A stretch of DNA of 64,000 nucleotides from Yersinia nurmii (GTDB taxonomy: Bacteria > Pseudomonadota > Gammaproteobacteria > Enterobacterales > Enterobacteriaceae), in assembly GCF_001112925.1 (NCBI RefSeq), contig NZ_CPYD01000010.1:1-64000 (forward strand). The letters run 5' to 3'. Position 1 is the first letter of the stretch; each line of letters starts with the position of its first letter. The translations under genes were made by a program, and so were the position numbers. Below the pieces are notes generated by a model that was not told the DNA's origin, ran no database searches, and worked only from the letters and a program-made list of their open reading frames with translations. Below, piece by piece: positions 8,848 through 18,045 of the stretch.

Positions 8848-9567
8848 ATGTTACGAAAAGCAGGACTGGCGCTTTTGTTATTGGCTGCGGGACAGGTTCA
8901 CGCAGAATATCAGTGCAACGTAAAACCTCAGGATGATGTGATTATCAGTCCGCAGAGCGTACAGGTTGTGGGAGCCAGCGGAAATCTGCAAATCTCACCG
9001 GATGGCGATGTGATTCGCAACGGTAAAACATTGACTCTCACGGAGGCTCAGCGCCAGAAAGCGTTCAGCTATCAGAGCGCATTGCGCAAAGATTTGCCGT
9101 GGATTGATAAAGGCGCGCAACAGCATCTGGAAAAAGCTCGAGTTTCTTTGGATAACGTCATTGTGCAACAGTTAGGGAGCAGCAGTAATGTGCGTAACCG
9201 GCTGACTACGTTGAACGATCAGCTGAAACAGCAAATGAGTCGCATCATTGAGAAACGCAGCGACGGTCTGACCTTCCACCATCAAGCCATCGCTCAGGTA
9301 GAGAAGGACGGTCGCGCCATAGTGCAACAGAGTTTGGGGGGCGTTTTGCAAGATAGCCTAAATGAGATGGGCGTTAAGCAGGCTACGAGCGGTTCTTCCA
9401 ATAATCCATTGCAGGCGATAATGGGCAATCTGGGTGGTTTGCAGCAAGCGATTCAGACGGAATGGAACAATCAGGAACAAGATTTCCAGAACTTCGGCCA
9501 TGAAGTTTGTGGTCGGGTAACCACGCTGGAGCAGCAGCGCATTGAGCTGCTCAAAGCCTTAAATTGA
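8848..9567 (+). CDS. yggN: YggN family exported protein (DUF2884)
   Basis: A 239-aa protein with a Sec signal peptide (MLRKAGLALLLLAAGQVHA, cleavage before EYQC) and a helical, glutamine-rich mature part. Two cysteines (near residue 24 and near 220) could form a disulfide in the periplasm. Function is unknown in the family. AGGAG precedes the ATG by 5-7 nt. E. coli carries yggM and ansB between yggN and hemW; they are missing here, so yggN faces hemW directly. Confidence 0.9.
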   Translation: MLRKAGLALLLLAAGQVHAEYQCNVKPQDDVIISPQSVQVVGASGNLQISPDGDVIRNGKTLTLTEAQRQKAFSYQSALRKDLPWIDKGAQQHLEKARVSLDNVIVQQLGSSSNVRNRLTTLNDQLKQQMSRIIEKRSDGLTFHHQAIAQVEKDGRAIVQQSLGGVLQDSLNEMGVKQATSGSSNNPLQAIMGNLGGLQQAIQTEWNNQEQDFQNFGHEVCGRVTTLEQQRIELLKALN

Positions 9568-9584
9568 GTTCTATCCGACAAACT

Positions 9585-9611
9585 AAAAAACGGGCGTAAT
9601 GCCCGTTTTTT
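9585..9611. terminator. Bidirectional terminator between yggN and hemW
   Basis: The stem AAAAAACGGGC/GCCCGTTTTTT with a 5-nt loop is symmetric, giving a T-tract in both directions. It lies between the convergent genes yggN and hemW. Confidence 0.85.
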
Positions 9612-9628
9612 ACGATGTGTTCTGACAA

Positions 9629-10759
9629 CTATAAAAACAGTTCCAGCAATGAATTCAGGAAAAGTTTTCCTTTTTCGGTAATCTGCCAGTGCTCATCGGT
9701 TTCCAGCATATAGCCTTTGGCGATGGCCTGATCCAGCTGCGAGCGAATGGTGCTTTCTTCCAGACCGGTAAAATGATAGAAATCACCGCGCGGCGCGGTT
9801 TCCAATAGACGGAAACGGTTCATGAAGAATTCAAACGGCCGGTCGGCTATTTCAACCTCATGTTGCTTGTCCATATATTGGCCTTGCATGAAACCGCGTG
9901 GATGCTTGGTTTTCACCGTGCGAAGAATGCGACCATCGCTGAAAGTCACTTTTCCGTGAGCGCCGCAGCCGATGCCCAGATAGTCGCCAAAGCGCCAATA
10001 ATTGAGGTTGTGCTGGCATTGGTAACCGGGCTTGGCGTAGGCAGAGGTTTCATACTGCTGATAACCCGCAGCGCTTAGCAACTGGTGACCTTGCTCGAAA
10101 ATATCCCACAGGGCATCGTCATCCGGCAATTTGGGCGGACGTGAGCTGAAACCGGTATTGGGTTCGATGGTTAGCTGATACCAAGATAAATGAGGAGGAT
10201 TTAGTGCGATGGCCTGACGTAAGTCGTCCAGCGCCTCTTCCAGCGTTTGATCCGGCAATCCATGCATCAAATCCAGATTAAAGCTACGTAAACTCAAAGA
10301 GGTTGCCAGCGCCGCAGCGCGTTTAGCCTCTTCTGGGCCGTGTATCCGCCCCAGGCGCACTAACTTCTGCTCGCTAAAGCTCTGCACGCCGATAGAGATG
10401 CGATTGACACCGGCTCGCTGGTAGCCGCTGAAGCGATCGGCCTCAACGGTGCCGGGATTAGCTTCCATGGTAATTTCGGCATCTGCAGCAACCGGCAGGC
10501 GCGCTCTAACGCCATCCAGCAGACTTTGCATCGCTTCTGCACTCAGTAAACTTGGCGTACCGCCGCCGATAAAAATGGTGCCGATTTCTCGTCCGCTGGT
10601 TAGCGGCAGGTCGGCGTCCAAATCGGCCAGCAGGTGATCGACATATTCCTGATGAGGAACATCTCCTTTCAACGCATGGGAGTTAAAATCGCAATAAGGA
10701 CATTTCTGTACGCACCACGGAATATGGATATAAAGACTAAGCGGTGGCAACTTAAGCAT
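9629..10759 (-). CDS. hemW: Heme chaperone HemW (radical SAM family)
   Basis: HemW binds heme and delivers it to respiratory enzymes; it is related to HemN but lacks coproporphyrinogen oxidase activity. The radical SAM cluster motif C-x3-C-x2-C appears as CVQKCPYC near residue 16, followed by a TIM-barrel core ([25 protein letters not shown]) and a C-terminal HemN-like domain. The start at 10759 ([16 protein letters not shown]) fits the family; the frame extends 4 codons upstream to 10771. It overlaps rdgB by 8 nt, as in E. coli. Confidence 0.95.
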   Translation of the reverse strand: MLKLPPLSLYIHIPWCVQKCPYCDFNSHALKGDVPHQEYVDHLLADLDADLPLTSGREIGTIFIGGGTPSLLSAEAMQSLLDGVRARLPVAADAEITMEANPGTVEADRFSGYQRAGVNRISIGVQSFSEQKLVRLGRIHGPEEAKRAAALATSLSLRSFNLDLMHGLPDQTLEEALDDLRQAIALNPPHLSWYQLTIEPNTGFSSRPPKLPDDDALWDIFEQGHQLLSAAGYQQYETSAYAKPGYQCQHNLNYWRFGDYLGIGCGAHGKVTFSDGRILRTVKTKHPRGFMQGQYMDKQHEVEIADRPFEFFMNRFRLLETAPRGDFYHFTGLEESTIRSQLDQAIAKGYMLETDEHWQITEKGKLFLNSLLELFL

Positions 10760-11345
10760 TTCGCAGGGCATCCAGCATTAATTTCAAGGCCTTACCGCGA
10801 TGTGATACTGCCTGTTTTTCTTCGCGGCTTAGTTCTGCGGCAGTTTTGCCTAATTCCGGTACGTAGAAAATAGGATCGTAGCCAAAGCCACCTGCGCCAG
10901 ATGCTTCACGTGCAATCACGCCAGGCCAGCTGCCGTGGAACACCAGAGGTGTTGGATCTTCGGCGTGACGCATATACACCAGAACGCAATGGAACTGTGC
11001 GCCGCGTTGTCCTTCAGGCACATTCTGTAGGCTTACCAACAGTTTCTCTAGGTTTTCTCGATCGCTAGCATCAACGCCAGCATAGCGCGCAGAATAAATA
11101 CCCGGAGCGCCGCTTAGCGCATCGACGGCCAGGCCGGAATCATCGGCAATGGCGGGCAATCCTGTGACCTGCGCCGCATGGCGAGCTTTCAGAATTGCAT
11201 TTTCGATAAAGGTTAAACCGGTTTCCTCCGCAGATTCAACGCCCAGCTCGGTTTGCGCAACCACGTCCAGACCGAAATCCGCCAGTAGGCTGGCTAGCTC
11301 ACGTACTTTACCGGCGTTACCGGTGGCTAAAACGACTTTTTGCAT
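10752..11345 (-). CDS. rdgB: Non-canonical purine NTP pyrophosphatase (XTP/dITP)
   Basis: Hydrolyses ITP, dITP and XTP to monophosphates, keeping deaminated purines out of nucleic acids. The 197-aa product has the Ham1/RdgB motifs [13 protein letters not shown] at the N-terminus and [12 protein letters not shown] with [12 protein letters not shown] at about 65-90. The ATG at 11345 has AGGA 8 nt upstream. It sits in the conserved run yggT-yggU-rdgB-hemW. Confidence 0.96.
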   Translation of the reverse strand: MQKVVLATGNAGKVRELASLLADFGLDVVAQTELGVESAEETGLTFIENAILKARHAAQVTGLPAIADDSGLAVDALSGAPGIYSARYAGVDASDRENLEKLLVSLQNVPEGQRGAQFHCVLVYMRHAEDPTPLVFHGSWPGVIAREASGAGGFGYDPIFYVPELGKTAAELSREEKQAVSHRGKALKLMLDALRNA

Positions 11346-11468
11346 GGTAAATCCTGATTGATTGTTACGTCGGTAACCTGCTTTTCATCATGAGATAAAC
11401 CTGATGGTTTTGTGCCATTCATTGAATTTATTTCGTGCCATTCAAAATGGAGTAGCGAAGTTATCCGA

Positions 11469-11759
11469 CTATTCGAGCAGTGCTGCAACCTGAGGTGGAA
11501 TCTGCTGCGGATGAATAATTTTGATCTGTTTATGCCGCCCCAGCTCACCTTTTTCGATGATGACGTGGCTTTTGGCCACTCGAAACTGTTTGGCAATAAA
11601 TTTGATCAAATGGGCGTTGGCCTGCCCATCAACCGGCGGGGCGGTAATGGCGACTTTTAACTCATCGCCATGTAAACCGATAATCTGATCTCGGCTGGCT
11701 TTCGGCTGAATATATAGCCTGATCGCCAGCCCGTCCAGCAGAGGAGTGACTGCACTCAC
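11469..11759 (-). CDS. yggU: YggU family protein (DUF167)
   Basis: A 96-aa small alpha/beta protein with the family pattern [12 protein letters not shown] near the start and [20 protein letters not shown] in the middle. The biochemical role is unknown. It uses a GTG start that overlaps the yggT stop by 4 nt (GTGA), indicating translational coupling. A gap of about 120 nt separates it from rdgB downstream. Confidence 0.93.
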   Translation of the reverse strand: MSAVTPLLDGLAIRLYIQPKASRDQIIGLHGDELKVAITAPPVDGQANAHLIKFIAKQFRVAKSHVIIEKGELGRHKQIKIIHPQQIPPQVAALLE

Positions 11760-12310
11760 AGTACGAACCAGAGCTCGCCTAACAGATCCATGCCTAAATA
11801 ATTGATCAGATACAGGATCAGGATCACGACCATGCCGGAAAAATCGATCCCGCCCATTGCTGGTAGAATACGGCGGATCGGTGCCATCAGCGGTTCGGTC
11901 AGTTGATATAGCAGGTAGTCCATCGGGCTTCTGCCTTGGCTAACCCAGCTCATCAATGCACGGATAATCATCACCCAGAAGATCAGATAACCAGCGGCCT
12001 TAACCAGTGAAATTACGCCAAACAGCAGATTATAAGGACTGAGGGACATGCCGCCGCCCTGAATCAGCAATAATAGCGGATATTTGATGGTCATCAACAG
12101 GAAGGCCAACAGCAGAGAAGCGCTATCTATCGGGCCTAATGAAGGAATAATTCGTCGCAGCGGGCCAACGATCGGCTGAGTGATTTTCACCACGAACTGC
12201 GAGAACGGGTTGTAAAAGTCACTGTGTACCATTTGCATCCAGATGCGTAATAGCAGCACCATGACGTAAAGGTCAATGACGGTTTTAGCCAAAAAAGTCA
12301 GCGTTAGCAT
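11756..12310 (-). CDS. yggT: YggT family integral membrane protein
   Basis: A 184-aa inner-membrane protein built from two YGGT repeats (PF02325), each with two hydrophobic helices and an internal P-x-x-R-x-I-P motif ([12 protein letters not shown] near 60, [12 protein letters not shown] near 155). Work in E. coli implicates it in osmotic and potassium stress tolerance; the mechanism is unclear. ATG at 12310. It begins the yggT-yggU pair downstream of proC. Confidence 0.94.
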   Translation of the reverse strand: MLTLTFLAKTVIDLYVMVLLLRIWMQMVHSDFYNPFSQFVVKITQPIVGPLRRIIPSLGPIDSASLLLAFLLMTIKYPLLLLIQGGGMSLSPYNLLFGVISLVKAAGYLIFWVMIIRALMSWVSQGRSPMDYLLYQLTEPLMAPIRRILPAMGGIDFSGMVVILILYLINYLGMDLLGELWFVL

Positions 12311-12427
12311 GGGTTGCCTTTAGTCCTTAATCATATTCAAGTATCTGTAAAGTACCTCTATCTTAATGATAAAGGCTTAGGGGAAGCGTATTGTTTTGTA
12401 AATCAGTCTTATCAGCCATCGGATGGA

Positions 12428-13249
12428 TTAAAACAGTTTCTCCATCTCCTGCGCGCGGCTGATTGCGGCTTGCATGGCATGGGAAACAATATCCGACAAA
12501 TGTTGCTCATTAAATACGCGCAGCGCTTCCGCCGTGGTGCCACCTTTCGACGTGACCTGCTCGCGTAAAGTCGATAGCGGTAGCTGCGGGTTGGCCTCGA
12601 CTAGTGCTGTAGCACCAGAAGCCGCTTGCTGTACCAGCAGGCGTGCGGTGTCGCTATCAAACCCTAAACGTTCCGCTTCTTGCTGCATTGCTTCCATAAA
12701 CAAGAAGAAATAGGCGGGTGCACTGCCTGCGGCGGCAATAACCTGATTAATGCCGCCTTCATCGTTGACCCAGCACACTTTACCGACTGAACCCATTAAT
12801 TGAGCGGTAAAATCACGATCGGCTTGGTTAACCTGTTCCGGCGCATAAAGCCCACTCATGCCTTTTCCTACCAGAGAGGGAGTATTAGGCATAATTCGCA
12901 CCAGATTCAGCTTGTCTCCCAGCAACGTGTAGAAACGCGAAACGCTGATGCCGGCGGCGATGGATAATACCAGTTTCCTACTGAAATCAACCTGATCACT
13001 CAATGGCTTGCAGACATCAGCCATCATTTGTGGTTTCACCGAGAGTACCACCACTTCGGCTTCACGAGCCTGAGCCACGTTATCACTGCTACTGATTACG
13101 CCAAATTCCTGCGCCAGAGCATCACGATGGGTGGCTGAAGGAGCGCAAACGCTGATTAATTTAGCCGGATACCCGTCTGCAACCAGACCCGCGATAATTG
13201 CGCGCGCCATATTGCCCGCGCCGATAAACGTCATTTTGCGATGTTGCAT
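12428..13249 (-). CDS. proC: Pyrroline-5-carboxylate reductase
   Basis: Catalyses the last step of proline synthesis, reducing pyrroline-5-carboxylate with NAD(P)H. The 273-aa sequence has the Rossmann motif FIGAGNMARAII at residues 8-19 and the C-terminal signature with TSKGGTTAEAL. The start is 13249 (MQHRKMTFIGAGN); an internal Met at residue 6 is possible. It lies directly after yggS with a 12-nt gap. In E. coli proC maps elsewhere, but yggS-proC linkage is common in other bacteria. Confidence 0.95.
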   Translation of the reverse strand: MQHRKMTFIGAGNMARAIIAGLVADGYPAKLISVCAPSATHRDALAQEFGVISSSDNVAQAREAEVVVLSVKPQMMADVCKPLSDQVDFSRKLVLSIAAGISVSRFYTLLGDKLNLVRIMPNTPSLVGKGMSGLYAPEQVNQADRDFTAQLMGSVGKVCWVNDEGGINQVIAAAGSAPAYFFLFMEAMQQEAERLGFDSDTARLLVQQAASGATALVEANPQLPLSTLREQVTSKGGTTAEALRVFNEQHLSDIVSHAMQAAISRAQEMEKLF

Positions 13250-13261
13250 AACTATCCTCGA

Positions 13262-13975
13262 TTAAGCCTGCGCTGGCGCGGTGGAACCATAGTCGCGAGC
13301 GCCAAAAATGGCAGTGCCGATGCGCACCAAGTTGCTACCCGCGCTGATGGCGGCAGCCATATCGTCGGTCATACCCATAGAAAGCGTATCTATTTCAGGG
13401 TAGCGCTGTTTTAAGGTTAAGAAAGCCTGATTCATCTGCTGAAAAACGGCAAGCTGACGTTGAAAATCGCTTTCAGGCGCTGGAATTGCCATCAAACCCC
13501 GTAATTTCAAGTTTGGTAAACCATGAATACCGGCGGCCAGATCCGGTAGTTCGGCGAGCTGAATACCCGATTTGCTTTGCTCATCGCTGATATTGACCTG
13601 AATCAGAACATTCAATGCAGGCATGTCCGCCGGGCGTTGTTCACTCAGGCGTTTGGCAATTTTGAGTCTGTCTACGGTATGGCACCAAGCAAAGTTTTCC
13701 GCTACCAGGCGGCTTTTATTGGATTGCAGCGGGCCGATAAAGTGCCATTCCAACTCGGGATTCCCAGCGAAATAGTGGATTTTATCCACCCCTTCCTGAA
13801 CGTAGTTTTCACCAAAGGCATGTTGCCCGGCGGCAATGGCTTCTTCGATCGCGGCCACAGGTTTAGTTTTACTGACTGCAAGCAACGTAATTTCTTCTGG
13901 GGAGCGTTCGCAATTCCTTGCAGCAGCGGCGATCCGGTTCCTGACATCCTGTAGGTTCTGTTGGATAGTGCTCAT
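13262..13975 (-). CDS. yggS: PLP homeostasis protein YggS (PLPBP)
   Basis: A PLP-binding protein of the alanine-racemase barrel fold that keeps pyridoxal phosphate levels balanced and has no known enzymatic activity. The PLP lysine is in LLAVSKTKP near residue 36, and FGENYVQEG, HFIGPLQSNK and RIGTAIFGARDY are all present. The frame extends 10 codons upstream (14005), but the ATG at 13975 gives the family N-terminus MSTIQQNLQDV. Its start is only 19 nt from the divergent yggR start. Adjacent to proC. Confidence 0.95.
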   Translation of the reverse strand: MSTIQQNLQDVRNRIAAAARNCERSPEEITLLAVSKTKPVAAIEEAIAAGQHAFGENYVQEGVDKIHYFAGNPELEWHFIGPLQSNKSRLVAENFAWCHTVDRLKIAKRLSEQRPADMPALNVLIQVNISDEQSKSGIQLAELPDLAAGIHGLPNLKLRGLMAIPAPESDFQRQLAVFQQMNQAFLTLKQRYPEIDTLSMGMTDDMAAAISAGSNLVRIGTAIFGARDYGSTAPAQA

Positions 13976-13994
13976 ATGACCCCGGGGGTTTGAT

Positions 13995-15020
13995 ATGGAT
14001 TTCAATGAATGGGTGGCGGCTAGTGTAAAGCATAATGCCTCCGATCTGCACCTGTGTACTGGCTACCATCCCGCGTTACGAATTTGCGGTGATTTGCATA
14101 TATTCAGCCAGGCCGGGCAGGTTACGTCGACATGGATACAGAATTTAAGCCGACAACTATTAGATGAGGTTCATTATGAGAAATTACAACGGCATGGGCA
14201 GATTGATTTTTCATTTTCATTACCTTGTGGAACGCGATTGCGTGGGCATTTCTTTCAACAGCAACGTGGGCTTTCCGCCGCTTTCCGTTTGATTTCCGCC
14301 CAATGTCCTACTTTGGCCGAATTGGATGCTCCGGAGGTAGTGCATCATTTATTGCCCTGTGAAAGCGGTTTGATATTGATAACCGGAGCCACTGGCAGTG
14401 GAAAATCCACCACGCTGGCAGGAATGCTAGATGGGATTAACCGTATGGGAGGGCGACACATCATTACGCTGGAAGACCCTATTGAATTTATTCATCACAG
14501 TCAGGGATGCTTGATTCAGCAGCGAGAACTCGGCGAGCACATGTTGTCTTTCAGTGCGGGGCTAAAGGCAGCGCTAAGACAGGATCCGGATATCATTTTG
14601 CTGGGGGAATTGCGGGACAGAGAAAGCATTACGCTGGCTCTGACCGCAGCAGAAACCGGGCACTTAGTGTTAGGAACCTTGCATACCCGAACGGCGGCGC
14701 AGGCTGTTGATCGACTGGTTGATGTGTTTCCTGCGGAAGACAAGGGCAGTGTACGCAGTCAGCTGGCGGGGAGCCTGATGGCTGTGATTGCGCAAAAACT
14801 GTTGCCGAAACGAGGTGGAGGGCGAGTGGCTATATTTGAAACCATGGTACAAACCGGTGCGGTCAGTCATCTGATCCGGGAAGGAAAAACTCATCAGCTA
14901 ACCAGTTTGATGCAAACCGGTGGAGCGATGGGAATGCAAACTTTTGAGCAAGGGTTATTACAGCGCCAAAATCAGGGCGTATTGGCACTAGTCGAAGAAC
15001 AATGTTGGACGCAGCATTAA
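13995..15020 (+). CDS. yggR: PilT-like secretion ATPase YggR
   Basis: A 341-aa hexameric ATPase-type protein of the type IV pilus retraction (PilT) family. Walker A is GATGSGKST near residue 135; a Walker B-like DIILLGELRD and the His-box HTRTAAQAVDR follow. The N-terminus NASDLHLCTGYHP matches the PilT amino domain. No pilin, platform or other pilus gene is in the window, so its partner is unknown; it may act with distant hofBC/ppd-type genes. Divergent from yggS with a 19-nt gap. A perfect heptamer array begins at the last two bases of its stop codon. Confidence 0.92.
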   Translation: MDFNEWVAASVKHNASDLHLCTGYHPALRICGDLHIFSQAGQVTSTWIQNLSRQLLDEVHYEKLQRHGQIDFSFSLPCGTRLRGHFFQQQRGLSAAFRLISAQCPTLAELDAPEVVHHLLPCESGLILITGATGSGKSTTLAGMLDGINRMGGRHIITLEDPIEFIHHSQGCLIQQRELGEHMLSFSAGLKAALRQDPDIILLGELRDRESITLALTAAETGHLVLGTLHTRTAAQAVDRLVDVFPAEDKGSVRSQLAGSLMAVIAQKLLPKRGGGRVAIFETMVQTGAVSHLIREGKTHQLTSLMQTGGAMGMQTFEQGLLQRQNQGVLALVEEQCWTQH

Positions 15021-15088
15021 AAGGCAAAAGGCAAAAGGCAAAAGGCAAAAGGCAAAAGGCAAAAGGCAAAAGGCAAAAGGCAAAAGGC
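15019..15088. repeat. Perfect heptanucleotide tandem array, (AAAAGGC)x10
   Basis: Ten uninterrupted copies of AAAAGGC run from 15019 to 15088. The first copy uses the last two bases of the yggR TAA stop, so the array lies just outside the gene. After 15088 the sequence decays into purine-rich DNA (AGAGGGAAAGAG). It is a typical slipped-strand microsatellite, likely variable in copy number between strains. Confidence 0.97.
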
Positions 15089-15190
15089 AGAGGGAAAGAG
15101 AAAACATAAGCAACGAAGTGCGGCGCACGGAAATGGACACACCTGGAACTGCGGATTTGTCAGGAGAATAAACGGGGTTATGCGGGGAAT

Positions 15191-15219
15191 ATCAGCCCGG
15201 ATATAAGCTCCGGGCTGAT
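15191..15219 (-). terminator. Hairpin downstream of aguA
   Basis: A perfect 11-bp stem (ATCAGCCCGGA at 15191-15201, TCCGGGCTGAT at 15209-15219) with a 7-nt loop lies 11 nt past the aguA stop. The T-tract on the minus strand is poor, so it may stabilise the 3' end rather than terminate by itself. Confidence 0.6.
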
Positions 15220-15229
15220 GACGTACAGA

Positions 15230-16315
15230 TTAAGGCTTAGGAATTTGCTGGGTAATGCAGTGGATATTGCCGCCACCCAACAAAATCTCTCTGGCTGGAA
15301 CGCCAATAATGGCGTAGCCAGGATACATTTGTTGCAACAGATCTTTGGCCAAATCATCGGTACGGCTATCCAGCATTGGGAAAATAATTTGCTGGTTGCT
15401 TATCAGATAGTTGACGTAAGAACCTGCCAGCCGTTCACCAGCAGTACGAGGCACCGCATCGGTTGACAGCACGTCGGCAGTCTCTTCTTCGGTGTTGTAC
15501 AGCGGGCCGGGCGCAGGAAGCTTCCAGACTTTCAGCTTACGACCTTTAGCATCCACCGCTTGCGATAGTACTTCGTAAGCCGCCACGGAACGGGCGTACT
15601 GCGGGTCCTGCTGATCGTCTGTCCAGTGCAACGCCACTTCGCCGGGGCGTACAAAGCAGCACATATTGTCGATGTGACCGTCGGTTTCATCGTTATATAC
15701 GCCGTCTTGCAGCCAGATAAAGTGGGTTACACCCAGATATTCCCGCAGCAACGCTTCGATTTGCTCTTGGTTCAGGTCTGGGTTGCGATTTGGATTCAAT
15801 AAACATTCCGCGGTGGTTAGTAGCGTGCCTTCGCCATCGGTATGAATTGAACCGCCTTCCAGAATCAACGGAGCGGCATAGCTGAGGTTTTTATGAAACT
15901 CGTTCACCTGTTCGGCGACTTTTTCGTCTTGTCGCCAATCGGCATACAGGCCGCCCAGCAATCCGCCCCAGGCGTTGAATTTCCAGTCAACGCCACGACG
16001 TTCGCCTTTGCCATTGATAACCATAGTTGGGCCGGTATCGCGCATCCAGGCGTCGTCACACTCCATTTCAACCAGGGTGATATTGGCTGGCATAGTGGCT
16101 TTCGCCTGCGCCATAAATTTGGCAGGTACGCCCATATATACCGGTGTGGCGCGAGCAATAGCTTCAGCAACCTTGGCAAAAGTTTGTTGGGCAGGAATAC
16201 CTTTACCGCGCCAGTTATCCTGACGGTAAGGCCACAGCATCCAGACTGCGTCCTGAGGTGCCCATTCGGCAGGCATATAGAAACCGTCCTGCCGAGGAGT
16301 TGTTTGCAACGCCAT
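15230..16315 (-). CDS. aguA: Agmatine deiminase
   Basis: Converts agmatine to N-carbamoylputrescine and ammonia in the arginine decarboxylase route to putrescine. The 361-aa protein is a pentein-fold guanidine-modifying enzyme. The catalytic cysteine is in [11 protein letters not shown] near the C-terminus, and the substrate-binding regions [19 protein letters not shown] and [10 protein letters not shown] are visible. It follows aguB by 2 nt in one operon. E. coli K-12 lacks this gene in this region; SpeA, encoded about 10 kb away, makes the substrate. Confidence 0.95.
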   Translation of the reverse strand: MALQTTPRQDGFYMPAEWAPQDAVWMLWPYRQDNWRGKGIPAQQTFAKVAEAIARATPVYMGVPAKFMAQAKATMPANITLVEMECDDAWMRDTGPTMVINGKGERRGVDWKFNAWGGLLGGLYADWRQDEKVAEQVNEFHKNLSYAAPLILEGGSIHTDGEGTLLTTAECLLNPNRNPDLNQEQIEALLREYLGVTHFIWLQDGVYNDETDGHIDNMCCFVRPGEVALHWTDDQQDPQYARSVAAYEVLSQAVDAKGRKLKVWKLPAPGPLYNTEEETADVLSTDAVPRTAGERLAGSYVNYLISNQQIIFPMLDSRTDDLAKDLLQQMYPGYAIIGVPAREILLGGGNIHCITQQIPKP

Positions 16316-16317
16316 GA

Positions 16318-17202
16318 TTATCTCCGGGTTTTGCCGTCAGAAGTCGCCAGTGCCTGATACATTTCAGGGCGACGGTCGCGGAACAGGCCCCATGAAGCGC
16401 GTTGTGCAGCGATTTCCTGTAAATCAAATTCGTGTACTAATACGGTTTCGTCGGTTTTGTTAGCCTGAGCCACTAAAGCGCCGGTTTGGTCGGCGATGAA
16501 AGAAGAACCGTAGAAAGTCATTTCCAAACCATCGATATATTGACTGGCTTCAGTACCGATACGGTTGGAAGCGATAACCGGTACTAGGTTAGCTGCGGCG
16601 TGGCCTTGCTGTACGCGAGTCCAGTGTGGCTGGCTGTCGATTTCCGGGAAAGCCGGTTCTGAACCAATAGCGGTTGGGTAGAAGATAACTTCTGCGCCTT
16701 GCAAAGCCAGGCTACGTGCGGTTTCCGGGAACCATTGATCCCAGCAAATACCTACGCCGACTTTGGCATAACGGGTTTGCCAGACTTTAAAACCGGTGTC
16801 GCCGGGAATAAAGAACTGTTTTTCTTGATAGGCCGGGCCGTTTGGAATATGGGTTTTACGATAAACATCCAGCACCGAGCCGTCGGCATCGATCATTACC
16901 AGAGAGTTATAGTAAGCGTTGTTGGCGCGTTCGAAGAAGCTCAGTGGCAAGACGACTTCCAGCTCGGCGGCGAGCTTGGAGAAATGTCGAATTAGTGGGC
17001 TATTGTCCAGCTCTTGGGCCAACGCATAGTGCTCAGGGCTTTGATCTATACAGAAATAAGGCGCAGCGAAAAGTTCCTGAATCAGGATGATCTGCGCGCC
17101 TTTGGCGTGAGCTTGTCGCACCAGTTTCTCGGCATTTTCGATGTTCTTCGGCAGGTCCCAAGAACAGGCCATTTGTGTTGCAGCAACAGTCACTTTTGTC
17201 AT
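16318..17202 (-). CDS. aguB: N-carbamoylputrescine amidase
   Basis: Hydrolyses N-carbamoylputrescine to putrescine, CO2 and ammonia. The 294-aa nitrilase-superfamily protein shows the Glu-Lys-Cys triad: glutamate in IILIQELF, lysine in YRKTHIPNG and cysteine in [12 protein letters not shown]. The ATG at 17202 is preceded by GAGG. It is the first gene of aguB-aguA. With speA the pair gives a complete agmatine route without speB. Confidence 0.95.
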   Translation of the reverse strand: MTKVTVAATQMACSWDLPKNIENAEKLVRQAHAKGAQIILIQELFAAPYFCIDQSPEHYALAQELDNSPLIRHFSKLAAELEVVLPLSFFERANNAYYNSLVMIDADGSVLDVYRKTHIPNGPAYQEKQFFIPGDTGFKVWQTRYAKVGVGICWDQWFPETARSLALQGAEVIFYPTAIGSEPAFPEIDSQPHWTRVQQGHAAANLVPVIASNRIGTEASQYIDGLEMTFYGSSFIADQTGALVAQANKTDETVLVHEFDLQEIAAQRASWGLFRDRRPEMYQALATSDGKTRR

Positions 17203-17622
17203 GAGAAAACCTCAATAAATGTAAAAAACACCCTCTAAGGATGAGCGATATTCTGCGCCATCAGTCTGTCAGAGTTAAATAAATCTCTACAGAGACGGCA
17301 GCGTTGGCCGTTGCGCAACTTGGCGGTTCCGGCATCGAGACAATAGAGGCTAAGCATAGTAATCAAGGCCGCCGTTGCCCAATTTCATCCGCCGATATCA
17401 TCGCGGGGCAGCATACTATGTCAGCTAAAACTATTCGCCAAGTCCTATTGTACCGCGTGCTTAGCTCAATAGGGGTAAATTGGCTGTGTTCCGCCACGGA
17501 TAGCGGCACTAATTATAACAAAGTTATTTTAAATCAAAGCGTTATAAATTATTCGGGAAAGGTCTAAGCTGGCCACCCTGAGCCTTGGATTAGGGCATTT
17601 AGGATATAATTTTGCCGAGGTA
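17203..17622. other. Intergenic region upstream of aguBA and downstream of ruvX
   Basis: About 420 bases with no convincing gene. An 87-codon frame at 17304-17567 starts with TTG and has no family resemblance. A GTTGCGCAAC palindrome is at about 17307-17316 and an AT-rich tract at 17510-17555. The aguB promoter must lie in the left part; no clear -35/-10 pair was found. No terminator hairpin for ruvX stands out. Confidence 0.5.
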
Positions 17623-18045
17623 TTACTGGGGCTGTTGTTCGAACCAGCTCTCCAGAATAATCACCGCCGAGGCCGCGTCTACACTGCCTTTATCTAAAGC
17701 ACGATAGCCGCCGCTGTCGAACAGGTAGGCTCTGGCTTCGACTGTGCTCAGTCGTTCGTCGTGTAAAGCAATAGGTACACCAAAACGACCATGCAGCCGA
17801 TTGGCGAATTTGCGTGCTCTGGCGGTCAAAGGCTGCTCGGTGCCATCCATATTTAAAGGCAGCCCTACCACCACCAGATCTGGCTGCCATTCTTTCAGTA
17901 ATTTTTCGACTTTCTGCCAGTCTGGCGTGCCGTCCTGCGCTTTGAAAGAGGTCAGTGCGCGAGCCGTACCGGTAATTTCCTGACCGATAGCAACGCCGAT
18001 ACTTTTGGTGCCAAAATCAAAGGCGAGAATGGTGCGGTTAGCCAT
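17623..18045 (-). CDS. ruvX: RuvX/YqgF family RNase H-fold nuclease (16S rRNA maturation)
   Basis: A 140-aa essential-family protein linked to 5'-end processing of pre-16S rRNA and once proposed as a Holliday junction resolvase. The RNase H-like motif [16 protein letters not shown] opens the protein; [10 protein letters not shown] and [11 protein letters not shown] hold further conserved acidic residues, and a late Asp (SVDAASA) completes the site. Its start overlaps the yqgE stop by 1 nt (TGATG), so translation is coupled. Confidence 0.95.
   Translation of the reverse strand: MANRTILAFDFGTKSIGVAIGQEITGTARALTSFKAQDGTPDWQKVEKLLKEWQPDLVVVGLPLNMDGTEQPLTARARKFANRLHGRFGVPIALHDERLSTVEARAYLFDSGGYRALDKGSVDAASAVIILESWFEQQPQ

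Noticed and set aside
14863..15069. Minus-strand 68-aa ORF with a PFAFCLL repeat
   Set aside because: It is only the heptamer array read in antisense and runs into yggR; no start signal or family.
15019..15088. CRISPR-like array
   Set aside because: The unit is a 7-nt direct tandem repeat without spacers.
17304..17567. 87-aa ORF upstream of aguB
   Set aside because: TTG start without a Shine-Dalgarno, no recognisable domain, lies in low-information intergenic DNA.
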